Below, piece after piece: positions 59,941-60,000 of a stretch of DNA of 60,000 nucleotides. Both the position numbers and the translations under genes were made by a program. The stretch comes from Hydractinia symbiolongicarpus (taxonomy: Eukaryota > Cnidaria > Hydrozoa > Anthoathecata > Hydractiniidae), in assembly GCF_029227915.1 (NCBI RefSeq), contig NC_079884.1, positions 9,054,001 to 9,114,000 on the forward strand, given 5' to 3'. The notes beneath the pieces were generated by a model. That model had not been told where the DNA came from, made no database searches, and saw nothing but the letters and a program-made list of their open reading frames with translations. Within the stretch, counting starts at the first letter, position 1. Each line of letters begins with the position of its first letter.

Positions 59941-60000
59941 CATGATCCACAATATCATAAAAGATCATGAACCACAATATCATAAAAGATCATGAACCAA
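59941..60000 (+). repeat. 25-bp tandem repeat running off the window
   Basis: Units begin at 59941, 59966 and 59991 with catgawccacaatatcata. Copies are nearly identical and the array is cut by the window end, so its length is unknown. Confidence 0.8.

Noticed and set aside
59612-59983. 123-codon minus-strand ORF at the window end
   Set aside because: It runs through the 25-bp tandem repeat and has no family match; only the short splice-bounded portion is kept as a weak exon candidate.

Overview
This is an AT-rich animal genomic window, most likely from a cnidarian and perhaps a medusozoan. The genes are spliced (GT/AG introns, roughly 80 bp to 5.3 kb), no operons are seen, and the non-coding DNA carries tRNA-derived SINEs, miniature Helitrons and inverted-repeat elements. 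The species assignment is inference. Four protein genes can be supported: a Myc transcription factor, an EXD3/Mut-7-type exonuclease, an ankyrin-repeat TRP-type channel and an intronless rhodopsin-like GPCR.

Layout. 1-13.2 kb has no convincing gene; it holds one SINE, a decayed coding-like patch near 3.1-3.5 kb, one copy of a ~280 bp dispersed repeat (8.1 kb) and a MITE with near-perfect long inverted ends (10.4-10.7 kb). 13.2-15.8 kb is myc on the minus strand: three coding exons, about 307 residues, plus a probable non-coding leader exon. Two CACGTG E-boxes and a second copy of the 8.1 kb repeat lie just upstream. 16.3-43 kb is a ~27 kb gene-free stretch with SINEs, tandem and dispersed miniature Helitrons, a foldback element, a 95-97 bp minisatellite, a 129 bp tandem repeat and scattered motif-rich patches that could be regulatory.

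43.1-57.8 kb is one large minus-strand gene. I joined 16 exons with consistent splice sites and phases into 807 residues, open at the 5' end. It has a DEDDy 3'-5' exonuclease domain followed by a Mut7-C domain with a C-terminal zinc ribbon. A four-exon TRP-type channel gene lies on the opposite strand entirely inside one 5.3 kb intron of this gene. Its stop codon is 73 bp from the host's next exon. Upstream of the first visible EXD3 exon, on the plus strand, is a single-exon seven-helix receptor. It lies either in a 5' intron of EXD3 or just outside the gene.

The genes do not form one pathway. Myc is a growth regulator, EXD3 is an RNA or DNA processing nuclease, and the channel and receptor are membrane signalling proteins. 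The most distinctive features are the nested antisense arrangement, the divergent and compact Myc, the unusual channel and the head-to-tail Helitrons.
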